Source: Bugula neritina (Eukaryota; Bryozoa; Gymnolaemata; Cheilostomatida; Bugulidae). From it: 64,000 nucleotides of DNA. A program made the position numbers and the translations under genes. Every line of letters begins with the position of its first letter. The stretch's first letter is position 1. A model generated the notes under the pieces. The model was not told where the DNA came from. It worked only from the letters and a program-made list of their open reading frames with translations, and did no database searches. The DNA lies in the NCBI GenBank assembly GCA_964035545.1, contig OZ037765.1, forward strand, positions 18,222,698 through 18,286,697, written 5' to 3'. Positions 1 through 42,608 of the stretch are shown one piece after another.

Positions 1-2120
1 GCTTTAGCTATTGCAATTGAGTAAATGCTTTTTAAATCAGTATGAATGATTGGATAGTAGTAGTAAATACGAATGCTTATAACAATATTTAGAGTTTTGC
101 CTTTTCTGGGTTAAACCCTTTGTCAAAGAACATATGTTTTCATGATAGTTTTCCCTCATGGTTAGTGAAATGTATTAAATGATCAGAAAAACGATAGTTT
201 GTACAAGTTTATTTGTTTTATTTTTTCATCTACAAAATGGTTACATTTTCATTTTTTCAAATGAGATACAAACTAGACCAATGTTTTTATCTAGTAGCCG
301 TAATATCCGCCAAAAACCTTTCAAAAGTAGTTTGTCATCGTCAGCAAACACAATTTAATAGGACATTACCGCAATGATGTTGCATTTTATTGTTGCAGGC
401 CACTCCCTCAACCTCTTGGGGCTCTTCCCTATACATAGTTGAGGCCAGCATATAAAAATACTACTACATTTTATGATTTCATGAATTTTAAACTGTTGTT
501 CATTTTAAAGCCTAATTTATCAGTGTGCTGCACTAAATAACATAAAATAATCCTACTATTAATATTGTAGTTTTATAATTACTATGATAATAGTTTAAAT
601 GAAAATAAGCTAATGTTAAAGAATGATAGTAAAAGCATTTAAAAAAACTGACAAATTGAATTAGTAGCATATGCAGTATAACTAAAATGGTAACCACTGC
701 TATCTCATGTATAATTTCCAAAGCAGCAAAAACCCTTTAATAAAGTTTCTCAAAAGCTGCTTTTACAAAGATTCAACTCTGGCAATAGAACTTGGCCCCA
801 AACAATGATGTAGTTTAAAAATATTCTGACTATATTAAAGCAACAAGTAATAATAGATGGCTAAGTATTAAGTAAGTTGCCAATTTTTCTAGCGATTTAC
901 GTATTATAAGACCAAGTGCATTGCTTGGAAACCTATTGTATTACATTTACTATTAGTATACAAATAACAGTCGTGTTATCAAAATCCAACAATTTAACAC
1001 TTCCACAACTGTTTTTTGCATTTCGTATTTGTAACAATGTTCAACATCTTTAACTATAATTTAAAAGTCGTACCAAAAGTTTTCTACAGAAAAGCAACTT
1101 TTCACATAGCATTGGCGAAACCAGCAGAAGGGCGAGAGCTTTCAACAAATTTAAATTCATTTGCATGGACGTTTTTTTTCTCTAAACCCCATTTAATTGT
1201 TTATGCACCAAACTGCAGATTATTATTATTATATAAGAGATAATATCAAGTATATAATTTTATTTTAATACTAAAATTATTGTCACAATCAGTATTACTA
1301 TTAGTACAATATAATTATAACTATAATTATTAGTATTACCATTACTATTAGTATTAGTACTAGGCTACTACTATTAGTATTAGTACTAGGCTACTACTAT
1401 TAGTATTAGTATTAGTACTAGGCTATTACTATTAGTATTAGTATAACTATAGGATTAACTTTAAGTACTACATTTACTCTTAGAGTTAGTATTTGACTGC
1501 TAATAATAGTATTACTATTACTATTAAAGTTAATAACAATAGTCAATACTATTACTATTAGTATAAGTATTAGTATTAAAAATAATATTAATAAATTTAT
1601 TGATGAATTTAAATTTTAATATTAAATTTATTACTCATACTTATACAGTCATACCGAATGTTACTGATACTGATTATTACATCAGATCTAAACACAGATT
1701 CAGATTGCAAGAAAGTTTTACCTCATCTTAATCTTAAAGTTAATGATCTTACCCTTAGGTAATCATAATCATAATGATAATGAGTAATTTGAGGTAATTT
1801 AAACAATTCAAAGAAACACAACCGAATATTATTTTTTGAGTCCCAGTAGCTTAGGAAGCCTATGGCACAATTAGACTATTTTTAGTTTTAGTTCATTGTA
1901 TGGCACACAAATTAAAATACAACATGAAATTCATATAGTGACTAACATTGACCATCACTAAGATTCGCTAAAACTGTAGAAGCAAAATTTAAAAACGAAG
2001 CTCTACTAACAGTAGTTTTATTAGGTTTATTGCAGGTAAAAATGCACTTGATTAGGTTCATTGAATTTATTGCGTACTTCTATTTATCCACTACAACAAC
2101 AATAGCGATGGGTTTCCCTG
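1..2120. other. Intergenic region upstream of SMG1
   Basis: I see no supportable gene here. The open frames around 533-721 and 1016-1243 are short, of biased composition and match nothing I recognise. The stretch is AT-rich, with a block of simple TAG/TTA repeats at about 1263-1600 listed separately. The start of a divergent neighbour may lie to the left of the window. Confidence 0.6.
1263..1600. repeat. Cryptically simple ATTAGT / TACTA repeat tract
   Basis: The tract is built almost only from ATTAGT, TACTAT and related 3- and 6-mers. A longer unit containing TACTAGGCTACTACTATTAG recurs at about 1358, 1384 and 1416, with spacings of 26 and 32 bp. No coding potential is seen. Similar sequence occurs at 36950-37350 and 52790-53060. 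Confidence 0.75.
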
Positions 2121-2124
2121 CTAA

Positions 2125-2145
2125 TGACGTCATCATGGCGGCCAT
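2125..2145. promoter_or_regulatory. SMG1 promoter: CRE (TGACGTCA) next to YY1-like ATGGCGGCCAT
   Basis: A perfect palindromic cAMP-response element core, TGACGTCA, lies at 2125-2132. ATGGCGGCCAT follows at 2135-2145 and resembles the YY1 site common just at or after the start of transcription of animal housekeeping genes. The pair sits about 120 bp before the SMG1 ATG in otherwise AT-rich DNA, so it probably marks the core promoter/TSS. The start of transcription itself is not visible in the sequence. Confidence 0.5.
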
Positions 2146-2263
2146 CAAAACGTGATGAGCGCAGTTTCAGTTTAGTATAGATTACAGTAAAAATTTTACA
2201 ATTTAAAATTTTCTTGACCAGGATTTAGTAAAGTGCATTCTAACTATCCGTTATGTAGTCCTA

Positions 2264-34983
<32,720 letters not shown>

Positions 34984-35485
34984 AAATTAGATGGTCGAGT
35001 CAACTGTTGATGCTATACAACTCCTGACAGTGAAAGCGGTATCGTATATGTTGGCAACTGTCAGCGCATTCCGTGCTGTTGAGACAACGAATGAATTTAC
35101 AACAATTATTGGAACTCTTGTGTGATTCTCTCCTTCTTGTGAGATCAGAGAAAGGTGGTGTTAGGGCTAAGTGAAGATTTGTAGCTTTAGACTGGATGAG
35201 AACTATGTGCGAAGCAAGCAGTAACTAGTCTTTATAATACTTATATGCTTATGTTAATACCACAAAGAAAGTTGTCCTGTTATTACAATGCCAGGGTGCA
35301 TAACTATACTCTGAATCATAAATTGACCATTCAGTTTAAAAAGATTCGAGTTGGAAGTTGATCAGTAATAGCATGGACAATAATTTGAGAACTGCTAAAA
35401 CATATAAGTCAATTGGATTTGATTTAGTATAATTGAGGCAACAGAAGTTTGTTGGTATTAGTATAATGCTATAATATAATTTCAC

Positions 35486-35491
35486 TTTATT
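35486..35491 (-). promoter_or_regulatory. SF3B6 polyadenylation signal
   Basis: TTTATT on the + strand reads AATAAA on the - strand, about 250 nt past the SF3B6 stop. It lies well inside the inferred SMG1 3' UTR, so the two transcripts would overlap tail to tail by about 250 nt. Confidence 0.5.
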
Positions 35492-35706
35492 AGGAAAAAT
35501 AACACATTACATTAAAAAAAATTGAGTAAATAGTACATTTAAGTCACTCTTGGAAAATATTAGTATAATAACTAGCATATTGTTTTAATATTTACTAGAC
35601 CTGAATTTTGATCTTTATATGTACATTTTTAAAAGAATTTCCACGTAACTTTTGCTGCAAAAGGAAAGTATCAGAATAACTGTTTGGTGGAAGTGAACTT
35701 TAATTG

Positions 35707-35729
35707 AATAAATTTAGTACATTAATAAA
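35707..35729 (+). promoter_or_regulatory. SMG1 polyadenylation signals (two AATAAA)
   Basis: AATAAA hexamers occur at 35707-35712 and 35724-35729 on the + strand, about 725-745 nt after the SMG1 stop. I saw no earlier perfect AATAAA in the 3' UTR. Cleavage would fall at about 35745, at or inside the last exon of the opposite-strand gene SF3B6. Confidence 0.5.
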
Positions 35730-35742
35730 ACACCTTGTCCTG

Positions 35743-37556
35743 TTATTTGCTATGATCTGGAGTATTTAGACCATACTTCTGTTTGACCTCATTCAACTCA
35801 TCTCTTTTCTTTTCCACGTCTGTTTTCTTGAATTGCTGGAAAAATAATGCTCATCTTCTAAACAAACTGGCAGTGAGAAAAGTAATTTCTCATGACTACA
35901 GTTTAGGCACATTTTAAATACATGCTGACCATCAATGGACAGATAATTTCATAATGAGCATAATGTCACTACATACAAACTGTACATACAAATAAGGCAC
36001 ATATTCTAAATTTTCCTCTATATTGACTTTTTTGTTAATGTAAACAAATCAAAGTAATGATTGCTTGAAGTAAAAAATATTATTGTAAGATAAATGTTTT
36101 ACAAACCTTGTTAGGTTGATAATAAAGTACTACAAGATATCTGTTACAGACATTGAATCCAGATAAATGGTCACAGGCATTTTTTGCATCAAATATATCT
36201 TCATAAACGACATAAGCAGTCCCTTTGGTCTCTGCTGTAGTACCTCTAAAAGTTACAAACCATGCTATTGGCTTACACAGCTATGCAATTATAACAAAAT
36301 GCAGAAATATATTTCACCTTAGAGCACTTGTTTGTATCACAAGGCAGCTCGAAATTGGGTGATTCAAACTAAACATGTTGCTGAAGCCATAAAAATAGTA
36401 AGCCTAAAAAATACCCCCTTCTAAGAAAAGGGTTTATTTAGCTTTACTGATACCCCCATTAGCTAAACACCTATACTGTGTTTAGCCAATGTACCCATTT
36501 TACGTTTATGTTGAATATAATTAGTAAATGATAAAACAATTCCATGTAGCATCAGTGGACCTACATTTTCGCTTCAATATCATTTTTAATGCAATTTAAT
36601 ACTGAACCTACACTCGAATTTGTCGAATAGCTCCATATTTCCCAAAGATGTCGTACATCTCTTCAGCTGTAATTCGATATGGTAGGTTCTTTATGTACAG
36701 AATTCTGTTTACTTCTGGTGGTAAACGGACCTATAGCAAGTGAACATAAAATAAATCTAAAAAGTAATCAATCGAGTCGTTATCTGTGAAGTATGCAGTG
36801 GCTCGGCGAAAGTAATTGCTAATAGTAATTGAGAACAGCTAGAGTCTGTAATAAAAACATAAAGCAAGGTTACACCATCTAAACAGCTGTAAAGCAGATG
36901 TCATCACGCAGATTACCAATTTATAAAATCTTTAAGAGTAAGTGTAACTGTAAGACTAAGAGTTAAAGTTACTGTTAGTGTTAGTCTAGCGACTGCAAGT
37001 GTCATCTCAGATCACTCAATCTGAATTTCATCACAGACTGAGACTCACATTCACAATTCCTGACTCACTCTTAGTCCCAGAGTGAGATCCAGTGACAGTT
37101 TGAGTCATAGTAAGAGTGTCTAGTGCTAGTACTAGTAGTACTAGTAGTACTTGTACTAGGTCTAGTACAAGTAGTAGTACTACTACTAGTAGTACTTGTA
37201 CTAGGTCTAATAGTAGTACTACTATTACTAATGGTATTAGTACTAGTAGCAGTTGACTAGTAGTAGTAGTAGTACTAGTAGTAGTAGTAGTAGTAGTAGT
37301 AGTTGACTAGTAGAAGTAGTACTACTACTAGTAGTACTAGTTTAGTTATACTATCGCATAGTTAATAATATATTATTAATAATCATAATATTAATATTAT
37401 TATAATTATACTATTATTTGTTAAAACTGACTAAATAACAATAAACTATAAGAATAAACTATAATAATAAAGACAACGTTGAACTTAGATTGACTTGCAT
37501 TGCTTAGAAATATTTAAGTTTCTACTCACGTTGTTTGATTTTTTACTCAATGCCAT
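35743..37556 (-). CDS. SF3B6: Splicing factor 3B subunit 6 (p14 / SF3B14), 4 coding exons
   Basis: This subunit of the U2 snRNP SF3b complex touches the branch-site adenosine in the nucleus. Coding exons on the minus strand: 37530-37556, 36612-36730, 36107-36245, 35743-35835. They join in phase to 125 residues, the same length as the human protein. It is a single RRM: RNP2-like ILYIKNLP near residues 19-26, including the tyrosine (Tyr21) equivalent to human Tyr22 that cross-links to the branch point, and RNP1-like KGTAYVVYE. The first exon codes for only nine residues (MALSKKSNN). The C-terminus ends in [11 protein letters not shown] before TAA. It is divergent from RPL7, with which it shares a short promoter, and convergent with SMG1. 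Confidence 0.95.
36950..37350. repeat. Degenerate GTTAGT hexamers and TAG/CTA triplet tract in SF3B6 intron 1
   Basis: At about 36950-37110 the sequence is built of GTTAGT, GAGTGA and ACTAAGAG-like hexamers. From about 37110 it becomes nearly pure ACTAGTAGTAGTACT triplets of both orientations, able to form many small hairpins. It has no coding capacity. It fills much of the 799-bp first intron. Confidence 0.8.
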
Positions 37557-37890
37557 TCTAAAACTAGATGAAACCTAACTACACTGTTTTCGTTATTACT
37601 GGCAGTTGGTGGGTCTCACAGGTTTTGGTAGAATGACGATTTATAAGTATATCAGATCGATATAATTCAATGTGAATGCCGATCAAATGACTCATAAATT
37701 TAGGAAATAGTCTTGTGCTCTCAATTACATGCTTTTATTTTCATACTTTTTTTTAATTAGAAATAACTATTAAAATAACAATTTGAAAATTGCAAAAATA
37801 CTTAGGCTTGTTCTAATTTTTTTTTTTAGATTTAAAAGTTTGGTTTCATTCTTTAAGAGTATATTCGTTCTTTTCCGCTAAACACGCATC
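37557..37890. promoter_or_regulatory. Bidirectional SF3B6 / RPL7 promoter
   Basis: Only 334 bp separate the two start codons on opposite strands, so a shared promoter is very likely. On the RPL7 side, CTTTTCCGC at 37870-37878 is a pyrimidine tract typical of a 5' TOP transcription start in ribosomal protein genes, which predicts an RPL7 leader of only about 20 nt and growth-dependent (mTOR/LARP1-type) translation control. I saw no convincing TATA box. Confidence 0.65.
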
Positions 37891-39841
37891 ATGGTTGCTT
37901 CGTAAGTAGTTTGGGCACTTTCTCTATCGTTTTACATCTTGCATATATTCAACAAATTTCTAGTTTTACTGATCATAGCATCAAACTAGATAATATTTGT
38001 GCTGTTTAAAACATTTTTATTTGTTACTTTCCTGCATATTGATTTGGAAATGTTCCTGTAGGAGCAGAAATATCCGACAATGCCCAAAGTTTTAGTTTAA
38101 ATAGGAAAAATTATTTAATAAAAAAAGAACCATAAGTTAACAGCATATCATATCATTTAATTTGCAGAAAAACTCCCAAGGTTCCCGAAACTCTTGCCAA
38201 GAGAAAAAAGGCAGCTGAGGAGTACAAGGCTAAGCTGAAAGAGGCAACTATCTGCAGGAATAAGGTACGAACAGAGATTTAGATGGCTTTAAGTTTATGT
38301 TAATATTTCATTTTTGTGATTTAAGTTTTTCTTAGTATATTTTCATCTTTTTGCAAATTAATTATCAACATTTGCCCTTGTTTCAATTGAACTTGATAGT
38401 CGTCACTGTGATTATAAGATACTAGCAAATCTATTGCTACATCATAATCAATGTCATTTAATTTTTAAATGAATATTTCTATTTGCAATAAATTTAGTTG
38501 CATGCCTTAGTAATTGTTGAAATTAATAATAGTTGTACTATCACTTGTGTAAATACTCAGCTCTGAGTTGCTTTTTCAGCTGAATGAAAACATGGAAATT
38601 TCTTGCTTTAGTCATCATTCTTATTTTATGCATCCTACCGCCATCTTGTCACCGTTTTCATGACTAGGTGGTGTAATGGATATGCTAGAACAATTAATGG
38701 CATTTACCAAAGCTCATTGGTGTTTTCATTGTTGAGCTACGATTGCCAATTAACAATACATAATATCAAAGTTACAACTTTCTTGAGTTCTAATTATTGT
38801 ATCCTCAGCCATTTTGTTGTCATCAAATTAGACACAGATTACTTGTTCTACGATTTTATGTAATCGCACAGGGGAAACTTCTAGGCTAGATTGTGTAGTC
38901 TTCTAGTGCTGTTTTCTAGCCTTGTTATTAGTTGTGATTAAAAGATGTCACCCTTACAGGCCAAGAAACTCAAAAGGCAAGATATATTTAAAAGAGCTGA
39001 AAAATATGCAAAAGAATATGCAACTGCCGAAAGAGAGCTTATCAACAACAAAAGAGCTGCTCGAAAAGCCAACAATTACTTCGTTCCTGCTCAGCCCAAA
39101 GTTGCCTTTGTTATCCGTATAAGAGGGTAAGTAAAATTTCAATGTTGTATTTTGATGGTGATATAAAAAATGTAAAGCAACATTGATTATCCTAAGCTAA
39201 ATTCATTGAAAAATACTTTCATGATTGGTTACCAACTTTTACTTCTTTTAGTATCAATGGTGTGCCACCAAAACCCAGAAAGGTCTTACAGTTGCTGAGA
39301 CTTCGACAAATCAACAATGGCACATTTGTGAAGTTGAACAAGGCTACCATCAATATGCTCCGAATTGCAGAACCATACATCACATGGGGATATCCAAACC
39401 TGAAATCTGTTCGTGAACTCGTTTATAAAAGAGGGTTTGGACGTGTCGACAACAGAAGAATAGCTCTTACTGAAAACTCAATAGTTGAAAACAAACTTGG
39501 TAAACATATACTGCTTTATAATATGATCATATAGTATCAATGTGAGGTGTTCAGTAGCATTTGTTTTGAAATGGTAATAGGCAATTGTTGCAGTAACCAC
39601 TTTGCATTCCTTTATTAATCTACATTTTGTAGGCAAGTGTGATATCATATGCATGGAGGATTTGATTCATGAGTTGTTTACTGTTGGACCCAATTTCAAA
39701 AAGGCCAACAAGTTCCTGTGGCACTTCAAGCTGAATACTCCCAATGGAGGCTGGAGAAAGAAGGGAAATCACTTTGTTGATGGTGGTGATTTTGGTTGCC
39801 GTGATGATATGATCAACCCATTGTTGAGAAGAATGATATAA
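37891..39841 (+). CDS. RPL7: 60S ribosomal protein L7 (uL30), 5 coding exons
   Basis: A component of the large ribosomal subunit. Exons: 37891-37901, 38168-38264, 38960-39126, 39252-39499, 39633-39841. They give 243 residues (human 248). The first coding exon has only 11 nt (ATG plus two codons and two bases), as is common in ribosomal protein genes. A Lys/Arg-rich N-terminal helix ([18 protein letters not shown]) is followed by the L30-type fold: [40 protein letters not shown] and [19 protein letters not shown]. The end, [12 protein letters not shown] before TAA, is intact. I looked for box C/D snoRNAs in the introns and saw no convincing one. Confidence 0.97.
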
Positions 39842-39857
39842 TTCTCTGTATCAATGA

Positions 39858-39867
39858 AATAAATAAA
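39858..39867 (+). promoter_or_regulatory. RPL7 polyadenylation signal
   Basis: Overlapping AATAAATAAA starts 17 nt after the RPL7 stop codon. This gives a very short 3' UTR, usual for ribosomal protein mRNAs. Confidence 0.8.
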
Positions 39868-39879
39868 AGAAATATACAC

Positions 39880-42140
39880 CTATCAATCAAGCCCATTGAT
39901 CACCCATCCACATATAAACACTCAATGAGCATAAGTCTAAGATCACTTTAATTAGTGTTGACTGGCCATTGATGGTGGAGGTGCTGGTGCTCAGATTGCT
40001 TCTCTACACATTTAGTGGTATAATTTAGCTAACTTCTTTTTACTAAAAAAATACTAGTCCAGACATTTCTTTTCTATGCAATTGGGATAAATGTGTGCCT
40101 AATATTTTAATTCTAAGGTATCAACAGTTGATAAAGCCTGTGATACAAAATGCCCTCTTAAGTGGTGCTTAAACCTCCTTGTTGATGCATCAACTGGTAT
40201 TTAACTTGGTCGAGTCCTGCCAAACATATATGGGACCATCACACCTGGTTTGAGTATGCCTAAATTTTTCTTGAAGAAAGTGCTAAGTAAAATATGTTTC
40301 AAGGGCTTTGTGCTCCGGTAACAAAACCTGCAGCGCATTTCGGTTGGTGTCGTAAGTTGTGTGCTGAACAACATGAATATTCTGTAATATGCAAGATCAT
40401 GTACTCCCTAAATATATAATGTAATGATTTGGGAAAAATATCGTGACCAGGGTGTTGCACTGGGTAGCCCTGCAAGAGCTGTGTGGGGGGGGGGGGGGTC
40501 AAATGCCTGTAAATTAAATTGTGCCCCAAGTGCTTATGGTTGTAGTTTCTGCCAATGCAACTGTTCCCAACATCGAAGGGAGACTCTTTCCACATAATGT
40601 GAAGCAATGGTGTGTGCCCAGATCATTTTATTGTCCCCTGCCCCTAAAGTTTTCCCAAATATTTTTAGTTTATTTTAGGTTGAAATTTGCAACAAATTCA
40701 TTTGTCGGTCAGGTTACTTTCACTGATTGGTTCGAGTCCAATTGAAATGCCTTGCTTCTGCAAGGATTTTGCATTTCATGCGTTGGGCACAGTTTAAGCT
40801 TCTGATGTTTTCTCTGTGGCTTTACTTAATTGTCATATTTCTTAGTTTTGTCATGGCTCTTTGCATTAATTTCTATCGTAACTGTTGGAATATTAATGTC
40901 CCTTTATTACTTTATGTCACTAGTGCAGTCAGTGGTCCAGGTCTGGAGAAAATGGTGGGGTACACAAGTAGAATGCTAGCGAAAAACAGTAAAGTATCCT
41001 ACTGCCAACTTGAAAACAAATATAATCACTTGTGTGTTTTATTTGCACATAGATTATTAAATCAGGTGAGTGTTGAAAAATTTACAAAGAAAACGACTTC
41101 ATACATTGATGTTCACTTGTTACAAATAATTTGTATTAAACTTTACATTTTCTACAAATGAACTGTGCATCAATAGCACATATAAACCTGAAAGAAAAGT
41201 TGATCAGGTGAGTCGAACAGACTGCTCATGTCGGGTCAACAACCATGGCTATCACCAACTCATTTGATATGGTTTTCATCACTTCATAGAGCTTTGTGTC
41301 CAAACACCTACCTTTCATTGCTAATTTCTCATGCACAGAGTGTAATGGGATTTTATGGTGGGGCTAAATTTAGGAAACACCAAAAAATATGTTGAGGGGG
41401 TGCTGGTTATAAAAATTGAAACTCCCAGTAAAAACGCAACATCTTCATGCAGGGGGTACTGTGAAATATGCTATAATCCTCATAATCCAAAAATGGTAGT
41501 CGTATAGATTTGACCTATTGATATTTCACCAATCGGATTTTCAAGCTGCTTAATGTCAGGCTAGTTAGGCTTTTCAACTGAAATTTTCCATAACATTTCT
41601 AACACTCTCTAACTTGTTCTACTCTTAAATATTTAATTCGCCCAGAGTGGTCAAAATTCGTGTCTATTACGTTGAGTTGCCTGATACTTCAGATTAAATA
41701 AATTTTTACCTACTTTGCCATTTATGTCATTATTACCTGTGCCATTTTTACATGTAATCATATAGCACCATCTTAATTGCTGCAAATAGTAAAATTTTAT
41801 ATTCATGATTGAATAGCAGACAAAGAACTATAGATAGCAGGAAAAATATTTATGTAAAGTTGGTTATATCAGCAATAAAACATAATATAACATAAAATTA
41901 TTACTGCTGCTACAAAGAAGTAAAATACTTATTAAATAAAATTACATACCAGTACATAGAAATGATGTTTAAGCAAACTTCAGCACATGTTGTGCATAAA
42001 TGAACTACATTTTATTGTTGAACTAAATTGTCTATAGTCAAAATCAACCAATGACTTGAGTTAATCTAAGTTAACATGAATAGACGAACAAGTCTTTAAC
42101 TAAAGCATAAATTTAACATTTTTAAATGAACCTACCATTA
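39880..42140. other. Intergenic region between RPL7 and GUSB 3' ends
   Basis: There is no supportable gene. The longest open frame (40727-41161 +) has low-complexity, hydrophobic composition and no recognisable family. A run of about 14 G residues lies at about 40484-40497. From 41700 on the DNA is strongly AT-rich. Parts of 40100-41450 have higher complexity and may be an old repeat, but no ends can be seen. Confidence 0.5.
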
Positions 42141-42146
42141 TTTATT
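42141..42146 (-). promoter_or_regulatory. GUSB polyadenylation signal
   Basis: TTTATT on the + strand (AATAAA on the - strand) lies about 465 nt beyond the GUSB stop. It is one candidate among several AT-rich hexamers. Confidence 0.4.
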
Positions 42147-42608
42147 GAAGATGAACGAATAAAAAATAAATAAAAAACAGTTGGTATTATTAAAATTTCA
42201 ATTACCATTGAAATTATTTACCAGTATTAGAACTATTGTTAATTACTATGCAGGGTTTTCATTCATATGCTGTTAGGTGCTATGATTGAAAAGAATTATT
42301 TTAAAAGTGCCAACAACTAAATTAAAGAATTTGGGACTTTACCCAAACATCAAAAACTTGCAGCAAGTCAAACTTTTGGGTCAAGTTGTGTTTAGTCAGC
42401 TAGTTGAGCAAATGGAATCAATGACCTTAGCAAGTTTCTACATGACTTGAAACCAGCTCCGGAATTTACAAACATAATAAGTTATATGTGATTACTTACT
42501 AAAATGCTTAAGCATAGTTAAGCCCTTCAACTGCAGCCTGCAGCAAATATTAGACACCGACTATCTAGGATACTGCTTATATTGTATCTACAACAACTAA
42601 AATATTAT

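Noticed and set aside
38265-38959. Intronic snoRNA in RPL7 intron 2
   Set aside because: Ribosomal protein introns often host snoRNAs, but I found no convincing pair of C (RTGATGA) and D (CTGA) boxes with terminal stem.
40727-41161. 144-codon open frame downstream of RPL7
   Set aside because: Composition is biased, with no recognisable domain, no splice context, and it overlaps frames that are equally open by chance.
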